Shown here: positions 53,642 through 62,386 of the stretch, piece by piece | Layout: every line of letters begins with the position of its first letter | Numbering within the stretch: position 1 is the stretch's first letter | Translations under genes and position numbers: made by a program | Assembly: GCF_014467015.1 (NCBI RefSeq) | Contig: NZ_CP058559.1 | Location: forward strand, 868,001-932,000 | From: Alkalicella caledoniensis | Lineage (GTDB): Bacteria > Bacillota > Proteinivoracia > Proteinivoracales > Proteinivoracaceae | DNA: 64,000 nt | Direction of reading: 5' to 3' | Notes under the pieces: generated by a model | What the model was told of the DNA's origin: nothing | The model's database searches: none | What the model saw: only the letters and a program-made list of their open reading frames with translations

Positions 53642-54013
53642 CTACTTATAAGGCACAAGACTCTCTTTAAAGTTCCTTATCCCGCCTATAGGTTTCTCTA
53701 CGTCTCCGCTATATCTAGGAATAAGGTGAAAATGCAGGTGAAATATTGTTTGTCCAGCAGTTTCTCCTATGTTGACCCCGATGTTATAGCCATCGGGGTT
53801 AAACTTGTGATCTATTTGGATTTTCACTTCTTTAATTAAGCGATTTATACTAACAAGTTCTTCTTCAGTCATATCAAAATAGCTCTCAAAATGCCTTTTG
53901 GGGATTATCAAGGCATGCCCTTGGTTTACAGGGAACTTATCGAAGATAGCATAGGCAAGATCATTTTCCCCTATGTAATTCATCTTTTCCATATCACAAA
54001 ATAAGCAGCTCAT
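53642..54013 (-). CDS. HIT-family hydrolase
   Basis: A 123-residue histidine-triad protein. The HIT motif HLHFHLIPR (nucleophile H about 100) and the N-terminal CLFCDMEK zinc-type pair are present, as in Hint-type nucleoside phosphoramidases and Ap4A-type hydrolases. AAGGAGACAAAAA precedes the ATG. It follows the nuclease-helicase gene by 32 bases, so it may be in one transcript. Confidence 0.9.
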   Translation of the reverse strand: MSCLFCDMEKMNYIGENDLAYAIFDKFPVNQGHALIIPKRHFESYFDMTEEELVSINRLIKEVKIQIDHKFNPDGYNIGVNIGETAGQTIFHLHFHLIPRYSGDVEKPIGGIRNFKESLVPYK

Positions 54014-54045
54014 TTTTTGTCTCCTTGTCCATATAGTTTGATGTA

Positions 54046-56313
54046 TTATTTTACCTTTAAACTACTTCTATTGTAGTACTCTCTTAGCTTTAGATCACAT
54101 TGTTCAACTATCCATCTACGGTCTGCTGCTGTTAGTTTTCTCATTATGTGTCTATTTATCTCTATATACTCTAACTCTTTGGCTCTCTTCATGAAACGCA
54201 TATCCTCAAAACGCTTAAATGGGTTAGCGAAGATATTTCTTTCGACTCCTTTACGATCGAATTCTTTAGTATAGATACTATTTTTCTTCTCCACAACTAA
54301 CCCTTTTCCCTTCCGTTCCGTATAGAAATCTATAAAATAGTCTACAACATCTTCAACCCTAGCTCTACCATTTTCGTCTATATGTTCAAGCATTGCTTTC
54401 AATAACACTGGCTTGTATGAAAAGCTCATGTCCATGGTTTCAACCATATTCATAAACTTACCCTTCATATTAGCAGCTGTAATAAGCTCCCATCCATATT
54501 CCTTTGCATAGCTCTTCACAGTATCTTCCTTAAAATAATTGAATTTCCTCTTATCCCCCATGGGAACTTCTAAATCTGCCTTAATCTTACCTTCACGCAT
54601 ATATCTTTCAATGGTTTCTGACTGAACATCAACCATCCTGACAAATTCCATTTGAGATATCATATCTTTAACTTCATCTTGCCAGTTGAATAAATCTATC
54701 AATTCATAGTCAGTAACGCTAATGGGGAAATCTAGATAAATTTGGGGCTTTTCCCCTTTTGCTAGCAAATCAAAATCCAGCTGCATTTGCCCTTTAGGCC
54801 CAAGTACCATTTGACCTGGCTTGTAATCCTTAATGTTGAACATCCGATGTATGGAATATGGCATATTAAACATATTGGCATTATCTATGAAATCAAATAC
54901 CATTAAGTAATCCTTGCCTTCACTTTTCCTCATTCCCCTACCTAATTGTTGAGTGTATAAGCTCTTGGAAAGGGTAGGACGGGCCATAAACAACACTTCA
55001 GTCTTAGGACTATCCCAGCCTTCATTTAATAAATCACATGCACATAATACCTGAATTGAACCATTTTCATACTCCCTTAAAACCCTATCCCTCTCCTTAG
55101 ACCTCAATGTCCCAGAAACAGCAGCACTGTTAACACCCTGTTCCTTCAGTAAAGCAGCAATCTCTTCCGCATGCTTAACAGAAGCACAAAAGACCACAGT
55201 CTTCTTATCCTTAACAATATCTAAGTATGTGTCAACAATTATCTTATTCCTCTCAGGCAAAAACAGCTTACTCTCTAAATCTTGGGAGTTATACTTAATT
55301 CCATTTATCCTTACATTCTCTAAATCCACGTTAGTCTTTACCCTAATACAACGGATAGGAACTAACTCCCCCTGCTCCACTGCAGTCTTTAGATCCAACT
55401 TATGGGCAACATTTTGGAATATCTCTAAGAGATTTTCTCCATCCATTCTTTCAGGGGTTGCAGTTAATCCCAGTGTAAACTTTGGCTTGAAATAGCCTAA
55501 CACTTTACGATAAGTACTTGCAGTACCATGGTGGCACTCATCTATGACAATATATCCAAATTCATCAGGCTTGAAATCCTCCAAATTCTGGGCAACACTT
55601 TGTATGGATCCACAAACAACATAAGAGTCCTTGTTTTTCTCTTCAGCAACAAAAAGCCCAGCATCAGCTTCATCCCATAGCTCACTAAAAGTATTTTTAG
55701 CCTGGCTAATAAGCTCCTTCGTATGAGCCAAAAACAAAGTCCTCTCCCCTACCCTCTTAGCATCACTGACAGCGGTAACTGTCTTGCCTGTACCGGTTGC
55801 ATGATATAAAAGGGCTATTGATTCTCCCTTATCCCTCATACTACCTAAATTGTCCATGGCAGCCTGCTGATGATCCTTGAGTTCAATAATCTTCCCCTTT
55901 TGCTTAGGAAGATAATCATCCAGCATCCTAAAATTGGGTATCTCATCAAGGAAAAGGAGTAGCTCATCCTTGATTTTCTCCCTATGATTTTTAAGCTGCT
56001 TATATGCCCAACGGTATACCTTCCAGTTGTGATACATCAAACTATTCTGCTTCAACAAGTCATCATAATACTTGTTACTAGAAACCATCTTAGGATTATG
56101 ATAAGTCTCCCCATCAATCTCAATGGCAACCCTAACATCTTCACTCTCCAAAGCAAAATCAATATATCTATGATTCCCGTAAATATCCACAAAAGGATAC
56201 TGAACAAACAAAAACTCAGCCTTATCAGGCCCATAAACTTCACAAAACAAATCAACAAACAAATCCTCTGCGACACTACCAACCGCAGAGGATTTTATTA
56301 TGCTCTTAGTCAT
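54046..56313 (-). CDS. Superfamily 2 helicase with N-terminal nuclease-like domain
   Basis: A 755-residue protein. Residues about 10-115 resemble a DUF559/Vsr-like PD-(D/E)XK fold: IDFALESEDVRVAIEIDGETYH, then YHNWKVYRWAY. The helicase motor follows: motif I YHATGTGKT (K177), motif II DECHHG, motif III TATPERMDG, motif V LLNEGWDSP and motif VI QQLGRGMR; then about 250 residues of unknown C-terminal fold. This matches ResIII/type III R-type and other defence helicases. Start at ATG 56313 by spacing to AGAGGTG. Divergent from the methyltransferase-nuclease gene at 56496. Confidence 0.85.
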   Translation of the reverse strand: MTKSIIKSSAVGSVAEDLFVDLFCEVYGPDKAEFLFVQYPFVDIYGNHRYIDFALESEDVRVAIEIDGETYHNPKMVSSNKYYDDLLKQNSLMYHNWKVYRWAYKQLKNHREKIKDELLLFLDEIPNFRMLDDYLPKQKGKIIELKDHQQAAMDNLGSMRDKGESIALLYHATGTGKTVTAVSDAKRVGERTLFLAHTKELISQAKNTFSELWDEADAGLFVAEEKNKDSYVVCGSIQSVAQNLEDFKPDEFGYIVIDECHHGTASTYRKVLGYFKPKFTLGLTATPERMDGENLLEIFQNVAHKLDLKTAVEQGELVPIRCIRVKTNVDLENVRINGIKYNSQDLESKLFLPERNKIIVDTYLDIVKDKKTVVFCASVKHAEEIAALLKEQGVNSAAVSGTLRSKERDRVLREYENGSIQVLCACDLLNEGWDSPKTEVLFMARPTLSKSLYTQQLGRGMRKSEGKDYLMVFDFIDNANMFNMPYSIHRMFNIKDYKPGQMVLGPKGQMQLDFDLLAKGEKPQIYLDFPISVTDYELIDLFNWQDEVKDMISQMEFVRMVDVQSETIERYMREGKIKADLEVPMGDKRKFNYFKEDTVKSYAKEYGWELITAANMKGKFMNMVETMDMSFSYKPVLLKAMLEHIDENGRARVEDVVDYFIDFYTERKGKGLVVEKKNSIYTKEFDRKGVERNIFANPFKRFEDMRFMKRAKELEYIEINRHIMRKLTAADRRWIVEQCDLKLREYYNRSSLKVK

Positions 56314-56331
56314 CCCCATCACCTCTGGTTA

Positions 56332-56357
56332 CGAAATATATGTTAATGTATATTTCG
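56332..56357. promoter_or_regulatory. Palindromic operator-like site in the divergent gap
   Basis: CGAAATATA (56332-56340) and TATATTTCG (56349-56357) form a perfect 9-bp inverted repeat around an 8-base spacer, 19 bases before the helicase start. It fits the footprint of a dimeric repressor that could control both divergent genes. No dedicated regulator gene is visible. Confidence 0.45.
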
Positions 56358-56495
56358 AGAGATGGGCGGGGGATTCCTTTAATTTGTGTCTATAGCTAAA
56401 CGTAAAATAAATAGTTGATTAACTTATCTTTATCTATTTAAATCAACGTTACACATAATACTTTCCTGAGCTGAATATATATTGAAGGGATATCA

Positions 56496-57881
56496 ATGAT
56501 AAACAAGCTTTACTATGGAGATAATTTAAACATACTTAAAGTAATACCCACAGGTAGTATAGATCTAGTATATTTAGATCCACCATTTAATAGCAAGAAA
56601 GATTATAATCTGTTATTTAAGAACGAATCTGGCTTAAAGTCAGAGGCCCAAATTAGAGCATTTAGCGATACATGGAAATGGGACATAAATGCTGAACGTA
56701 CCTGGAGCCATATTGTTTCTTGCATGAAACCTTCAACTATTAGCTTATTGAGTTCACTGCGTCAGTTCATGGGTGAAAATAGTGTTATGGCTTATCTTGT
56801 TATGATGGCACCAAGACTAGATGAAATGCATCGGATATTGAAGGATACTGGTTCAATATTTCTACATTGTGATCCTACATCAAGTCACTATCTCAAACTA
56901 CTAATGGATTCGATCTTTCTACCAGAAAATTTTAGAAACGAGATCGTTTGGTGCTACAGACAAGGTGGTAGAAGTACTAGGCATTTTCCTAGAAAACATG
57001 ATATTATACTATTTTACTCTAAGACAGATAATTGGACATTTAACCCTGACTCAGTTAGAATACCATACCATGGAACGGGGGGCTATCAAACCAGTGGAAA
57101 TGGAGTTACCAACCCTAACGGAAGAAATTATCAACCTAATCCTGATGGGAAAATTCCGGAAGATTGGTGGGATATTCCTGCTATACCTCCAATGTCCAAA
57201 GAAAGAATTGGATATCCTACACAGAAACCTTTGGATTTGCTAGAAAGAATTATTAGTTCATGTTCCAATGAGGGTGATGTAATATTGGATCCCTTTTGTG
57301 GTTGTGGAACAACTATCGTAGCAGCTGAAAAACTAAAGAGAAAGTGGATTGGTATTGACATTACAAATTTGGCTATTACACTTGTGCTTACAAGACTTGA
57401 GCAGTTCTTTGGACCACGATTGTCTCTTTATTCAATCGAAGGTACACCTGTTGATATAGATGGTGCTAAAACACTTGCCAGTCAAGACAGATACCAGTTT
57501 CAATGGTGGGCCCTAGGTCTAATTGGAGCAAGACCACTGGAAAACAATAAAAAGGGGCCAGATGGTGGTGTTGATGGATTTATTTTCTTCAATTACGAAT
57601 TACAATCATCTCGTGTGGGGAAAGTTGTAGTTCAAGTTAAAAGCGGGAAAGTTAGCGTTACTACCATTCGCGAACTTTCAACAGTGCGTAGAAACCAAGA
57701 TGCTGATATTGCCGTACTATTAACCCTAGAGCCACCTACGCAGGGCATGAAAAGAGAAGCTGCATGTGAAGGATTCTTTACTTGCCTATACGACGGAAGG
57801 TTATATCCAAGAGTTCAGATCTTAACTATTGAAGAAACACTGAACGGTTCTAAAGTCGATTACCCGGTTGTTCGCCCGTAA
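56496..57881 (+). CDS. DNA methyltransferase fused to Mrr-like nuclease domain
   Basis: A 461-residue protein. The methyltransferase part (about 1-310) has catalytic DPPF (28-31) ahead of the SAM loop DPFCGCGTT (265-273), the beta order of N6-adenine or N4-cytosine enzymes such as type III Mod. The C-terminal part (about 325-461) carries WWALGLIGARP, GPDGGVDGFIFF and VVQVKSG (Q380, K382), which fit the D-QxK catalytic pattern of Mrr-type restriction nucleases. So both modification and cleavage may be in one chain. No specificity domain is obvious. GAAGGGATATCA precedes the ATG. Confidence 0.85.
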   Translation: MINKLYYGDNLNILKVIPTGSIDLVYLDPPFNSKKDYNLLFKNESGLKSEAQIRAFSDTWKWDINAERTWSHIVSCMKPSTISLLSSLRQFMGENSVMAYLVMMAPRLDEMHRILKDTGSIFLHCDPTSSHYLKLLMDSIFLPENFRNEIVWCYRQGGRSTRHFPRKHDIILFYSKTDNWTFNPDSVRIPYHGTGGYQTSGNGVTNPNGRNYQPNPDGKIPEDWWDIPAIPPMSKERIGYPTQKPLDLLERIISSCSNEGDVILDPFCGCGTTIVAAEKLKRKWIGIDITNLAITLVLTRLEQFFGPRLSLYSIEGTPVDIDGAKTLASQDRYQFQWWALGLIGARPLENNKKGPDGGVDGFIFFNYELQSSRVGKVVVQVKSGKVSVTTIRELSTVRRNQDADIAVLLTLEPPTQGMKREAACEGFFTCLYDGRLYPRVQILTIEETLNGSKVDYPVVRP

Positions 57882-57887
57882 ACTAAA

Positions 57888-57920
57888 ATAAACTCTGCGT
57901 TACCTACGCAGAGTTTATTT
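57888..57920. terminator. Bidirectional terminator between two defence genes
   Basis: AAACTCTGCGT (57890-57900) pairs with ACGCAGAGTTT (57906-57916), with A/T runs on both sides. It ends the methyltransferase gene and the large helicase gene at 57942. Confidence 0.85.
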
Positions 57921-57941
57921 TTGTCAAATTCACTATACAAC

Positions 57942-60900
57942 TTAGGATAATAATTTCTGTTCAACTCTTACAACCTCATACTCATACCCTTTATAACAAA
58001 AGATTTGATCGATATCGTGCCCCAAAAGCGTTAATTCTATATCTTTCATGAGTTGATGATTGAATTGGTTTTCCTCTAAATAAATTTCAAATGTCTCTTG
58101 AGACTCTAGATCTTTAAGAACAACTCTATCGCCATACCATATCTTCTTTTTATCCATCAAGTCTGTATTTATAAACTTATTTACAGTTATTTCTTTCCCA
58201 CTCAGCCTAGCATTTACACCTTTTTTATCCAGTTTAGCTACGCCTTGAGTCAATTGTTTTTTTAGTTTTTCTCTTTCTCTTTCTACGTGCAACTTAATGA
58301 TAGCATCTATTTTATTAACTTCTTCTTTTGAATTACGCCACCAATCTCTGCTCCAAATCCTAGTAATATTCCATCCTCTAGATTCAAGGTACCTTTGTCT
58401 GTGTATGTCTCGTTCCCTTGCAGACTTAGAACTGTGGTACGTTGCACCGTCACACTCAATACCAAAGATATACTTAGAAGCTACCTCATCATATATTGCC
58501 AAGTCTATTTTATATCCTGAAACTCCCACTTGAGTATGAACATCATAGCCTTTAGCTATTAAAGCATTCCGTACCTCCATCTCCAAATCACTATCATAGT
58601 GCACTCCTTTATTAAATTCGATTTTTGTATCTATTAAGCTAAATAATATTTCTTTAGCCTTTTGAGTGCTTCCTTCTGATACCTCTCTTGCGTATTGCAA
58701 GTACTTCTTAAATAGTTTTGGTCCTAAGTTTTTTGTTGAATCAACGTTTAGTTCTTCTGGTTCTATAGAAGTCACAATCAGAACTTTATGTTTTGCCCTA
58801 CTTATGGCAACATTTAGTCTGTTCTCTCCACCATCTTGTGATAATGAACCGAAATTTACTGAGACACGTCCTTGCTCATTACGAGCATATCCCACTGAGA
58901 AAATAATAATATCCCTTTCATCCCCTTGAACATTCTCAATGTTTTTAACAAAAAAGCTAACATCCTCATTCCCTTTTTTTCTATCTATTTCATGTGCATA
59001 TCTTATTTTAAACTCTGGATCTGAACTTGCCCTCTTATCTAAAAGATCCTGTATTAAATCCTTTTGACTAATATTAAATGTAATCACACCTATTGTTTGA
59101 TTATCAGCTCGTTCCTTTAGAATCTGGGATACAATTTCCACTACCTTTTCCGCTTCTTCAGTATTTTTTCTATCTAACCATTTTCCTTTTACTTTAATTC
59201 GTTGAATTGCAGGATCTGATGAATTAGAATTCTTAATATTGGGTGATACTTGCAATCTTCCATTATAAAATGCATAGTTAGAAAAATTAATCAATTCTTC
59301 AAACTGAGACCTATAGTGATAGTTCAGGTGGACTGAATCATAATTAACTTTTGCTAAGTCCAGTAGACTTTCTTCTTCTAGCGCCGCGGCATTTTCTAAT
59401 GAGAATTCCTCTTCTTCAATGTCATCAAACTTAGCTTTAAATGTTGAGCTGGGCTTTAATTGTTTATCATCCCCTGCTATAACAACACGATTTCCCCTAT
59501 AAATAGTAGGCAGTGAATTTTCAATAAAAATCTGAGAAGCCTCATCGAAAATTATTATATCAAACAAATCTTTAGTAAATGGGAGTATGTCAGATACAGT
59601 TTCTGGGCTTAAGAGCCAACATGGAAAACTACTGAATATCAATTTGTCAAATTCTGATATGTACTTTCTGATTGGCCATAACATGCGTTTTTTATTTGCT
59701 TGTCTTTTATACTCTCTAAACAAGGGTGATTTCAAGTACTTAAACTCTTTAGCATTCCACTCATTCAAGATCAGGCTGGGTGTTAACTCATTTTTTTCTG
59801 CCATCAGAGTGTTAATTTGAGCTTTTAAGTCATTAAATCGTGTGTAGTCTAATAAGGCTGTGTCGCCTAATGTCTTCTCTATTTCCAAAGTTTTCTCTAA
59901 GATCACAAAATCCATTATTAGATTAATTTCTCCTTTTAAATCGTCTACTGTACTTGCTCTGCTACCTGCATCCTCTAGTAATTGATTTTCTAATTCATTA
60001 TTAACACTAATTTTGTGAGCTAACAATTTAAATTCCTGATATTTGTCTATTGCATTTTCTATCTTTTGGAGCTTATCGACAATATACTTCCCATCAAGCA
60101 GCTGATTTACCATGTCATAGTATGAACCTTCTATAATAACTGACTTTAGTGGTTCTAAAGCATTCATAATTCCATCGATTGTCATATTCCACTGTTTGAA
60201 TTGGGCATATAATTTACGTCTACTATTTTCAAACTCCATTAAGTTTTCTTTTTCCTGTAGTTTGTTTTTTTTGTAGTTAAGCCAATATCTTATACTCCAC
60301 CATTTACCATCATTAAGTTGAACCAATAAATCACAGTTTATATCTTTGTTTATGTTATCTACAAAAGTTTCAAGATCCTCTGAATTTAGGTTATAGTCTT
60401 TCTCCTTTAATTTCTCAATTAGCTTATTAAAAAGTCTTTTATCTTCAGGACACTGCATTTTTATTTGATCTCTATATTCTGTAAATATTTCAATATTCTC
60501 TGAGATTTCTTGTGACTTGATATAGTCATAGTTAGATTTTATAACTTTTAGCATCAAATTTTCTGAGAGCATTTTTTTGTATTCAATATAATTCTCGAGA
60601 GTTGCATTATCTGTTATATTATCTATTGCTTCTTTTAATTGTTTATAGTTATAATTCCTATATTTATTTCTTGTCCTAAATTTCTTGAAGCCTTCGTACC
60701 TATTATCCTCTTTACTATTTATACTTTCCGATTTTGAATACATTTGCTGAAGAGTTATCCCAAAATCTCTAGGTTGGTGTAATGTATTTCCTATTTTCTC
60801 TAAAGATTCTATACCCTGATCAATTTTTAACGCTTTGTCCTTAATGGTCTTGCTAATTGATGAATTTTCATTCGGATGGGAAATTTCATCAATTACCTTG

Positions 60901-62207
60901 CTGACCTTGTCGTAGAATGCTTTTTTATCTTTATTTGCATCATGTATTAATATGATTTTAGAGCTCAGATCCGATAGCCTGTTATAAATCACATCAAGTG
61001 CAGCTCTTTTTTGAGATACCATTAAGACTTTTTTACCTTTTGCTAAAGAATCTCCTATTATATTTGCTATTGTCTGAGATTTGCCAGTCCCTGGGGGACC
61101 ATAGATTACCAGTTGCTCCGTTTTATTAACCTCATTAACAGCATTTTCCTGACTATAGTCCAGGGGGCTTAAGAAGTATACCTCTTCTTCTGATAAAGTT
61201 AACTTCTCTTCACGATCATTGTCCATTACATGTTTTTCAGTTTCGCTAGCATTGAGTAACAATTTCTCTAATAGCTTGTGGACTGTATCTCCCTGTTCTA
61301 AAATTTGGTAATCATTATAAATCGAGTTCGAGATGGGGAACTGGCCCAAAATCAAATGATTTTTTAATATAATTTCTCCTGTTTTGTAGTCAGGTATGTT
61401 CTTGTCCGTATAGTCGGCAAATCTCTCAATTTCTCTTTTTTCAGTATCTTGAATAACAATTTTTTGAGCATCCAAGTACCTTATGACTGACCCAACTATA
61501 TCCTTATCGAATAATTCAAACGTAGTAAATTCAGTCTGGAATTCTTTAAGTTTATTCTCATTATATTTTGAATATCCGTAGATGAATACTTTGTTTATTA
61601 AAATGTCCTGTTCCATTATATTTTGTATATACCACTTATTGTTTTCTTTTAATATTCTAACAGGTATTAAAAAAATTGGTGCTCTTACTAAACTGTTATC
61701 TTGGAACTTTCCTTCTACAAAGGGGAACCCCACATATAGTTCATATCTACCTGTCTCTTTTTCTAAAGCATTTATTTCTCTATCTAGATAGGTTAAACTT
61801 GTAGAATAGTCAATTATTTTCTTAATGTCATTTTCAATTTTTTCCTTTTCTAAATTCAATTTTTCTGTGTAATCTTTTATTAATAATTTATTAGTGTGCT
61901 CCCTCTCTTCAACATCCTTTACATTTTCTAGCTTTTTAACCTCATAATCCTTCTCTACCCTAATTCTTTCCTCTAATTTATTTATTCTATCAATTCTTTC
62001 TTTATAAGGATCGTCTAAAACCAACAATTTTCTCTTTTGCCTACTTATAAGAAATTCTAAAATTTTTTCAGTTAACTGGTTATTATTAGTCTGTAACTTT
62101 GCTAAGTCAAAAGCTCTTTTTTTATAAATCTTCTTCATAACAAGGCTTCTATTCCTACTGCTAAGGTTTATTAATCTTTCTTTATACTTTCTAAAAATAT
62201 CCTTCAT
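57942..62207 (-). CDS. Giant DUF4011 / SF1-helicase / Vsr-like nuclease protein
   Basis: A 1421-residue protein. Residues about 1-350 are DUF4011-type (KERLINLSSRNRSLV at the start). The SF1 helicase follows: Walker A GPPGTGKSQ (K376), motif II IIIFDEASQ, motif III AGDDKQLKP, NYHYRSQFEELINF, NVQGDERDII and LNVAISRAKHK (motif VI). A long coiled-coil insert separates motif I from II (about 430-830). The end (about 1190-1320) is a Vsr/MTES_1575-type nuclease: YKIDLAIYD, IECDGATYH, then GWNITRIWSRDWW. A similar layout is known from candidate phage-defence genes. AGGGGAGGTAATA precedes the ATG. Confidence 0.88.
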   Translation of the reverse strand: MKDIFRKYKERLINLSSRNRSLVMKKIYKKRAFDLAKLQTNNNQLTEKILEFLISRQKRKLLVLDDPYKERIDRINKLEERIRVEKDYEVKKLENVKDVEEREHTNKLLIKDYTEKLNLEKEKIENDIKKIIDYSTSLTYLDREINALEKETGRYELYVGFPFVEGKFQDNSLVRAPIFLIPVRILKENNKWYIQNIMEQDILINKVFIYGYSKYNENKLKEFQTEFTTFELFDKDIVGSVIRYLDAQKIVIQDTEKREIERFADYTDKNIPDYKTGEIILKNHLILGQFPISNSIYNDYQILEQGDTVHKLLEKLLLNASETEKHVMDNDREEKLTLSEEEVYFLSPLDYSQENAVNEVNKTEQLVIYGPPGTGKSQTIANIIGDSLAKGKKVLMVSQKRAALDVIYNRLSDLSSKIILIHDANKDKKAFYDKVSKVIDEISHPNENSSISKTIKDKALKIDQGIESLEKIGNTLHQPRDFGITLQQMYSKSESINSKEDNRYEGFKKFRTRNKYRNYNYKQLKEAIDNITDNATLENYIEYKKMLSENLMLKVIKSNYDYIKSQEISENIEIFTEYRDQIKMQCPEDKRLFNKLIEKLKEKDYNLNSEDLETFVDNINKDINCDLLVQLNDGKWWSIRYWLNYKKNKLQEKENLMEFENSRRKLYAQFKQWNMTIDGIMNALEPLKSVIIEGSYYDMVNQLLDGKYIVDKLQKIENAIDKYQEFKLLAHKISVNNELENQLLEDAGSRASTVDDLKGEINLIMDFVILEKTLEIEKTLGDTALLDYTRFNDLKAQINTLMAEKNELTPSLILNEWNAKEFKYLKSPLFREYKRQANKKRMLWPIRKYISEFDKLIFSSFPCWLLSPETVSDILPFTKDLFDIIIFDEASQIFIENSLPTIYRGNRVVIAGDDKQLKPSSTFKAKFDDIEEEEFSLENAAALEEESLLDLAKVNYDSVHLNYHYRSQFEELINFSNYAFYNGRLQVSPNIKNSNSSDPAIQRIKVKGKWLDRKNTEEAEKVVEIVSQILKERADNQTIGVITFNISQKDLIQDLLDKRASSDPEFKIRYAHEIDRKKGNEDVSFFVKNIENVQGDERDIIIFSVGYARNEQGRVSVNFGSLSQDGGENRLNVAISRAKHKVLIVTSIEPEELNVDSTKNLGPKLFKKYLQYAREVSEGSTQKAKEILFSLIDTKIEFNKGVHYDSDLEMEVRNALIAKGYDVHTQVGVSGYKIDLAIYDEVASKYIFGIECDGATYHSSKSARERDIHRQRYLESRGWNITRIWSRDWWRNSKEEVNKIDAIIKLHVEREREKLKKQLTQGVAKLDKKGVNARLSGKEITVNKFINTDLMDKKKIWYGDRVVLKDLESQETFEIYLEENQFNHQLMKDIELTLLGHDIDQIFCYKGYEYEVVRVEQKLLS

Positions 62208-62349
62208 TATTACCTCCCCTTAGGTATCAGAAATTGTCTGCTAATATTATTTTCAGTCGTTTATTATATATTAGACAGTACTATGTCCAAAATGCTAAAA
62301 AAAACTATTTTATGTAAATCTTCTTTCATAAGAAATATTGTGCCTTATA

Positions 62350-62382
62350 AAAAAGAGCTACTTAAATCTAGTAGCTCTTGAT
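62350..62382 (-). terminator. Terminator of the hsdR gene
   Basis: AAGAGCTACT (62353-62362) pairs with AGTAGCTCTT (62370-62379) and is followed on the minus strand by CTTTTTTATAAGG. It starts 8 bases after the HsdR stop codon. Confidence 0.75.
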
Positions 62383-62386
62383 GTCT

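Noticed and set aside
55984-56346. Plus-strand frame opposite the helicase N-terminus
   Set aside because: Shadow of the minus-strand nuclease-helicase gene.
56965-57243. Second frame inside the methyltransferase gene
   Set aside because: Internal, out of frame, no ribosome site; shadow of 56496-57881.
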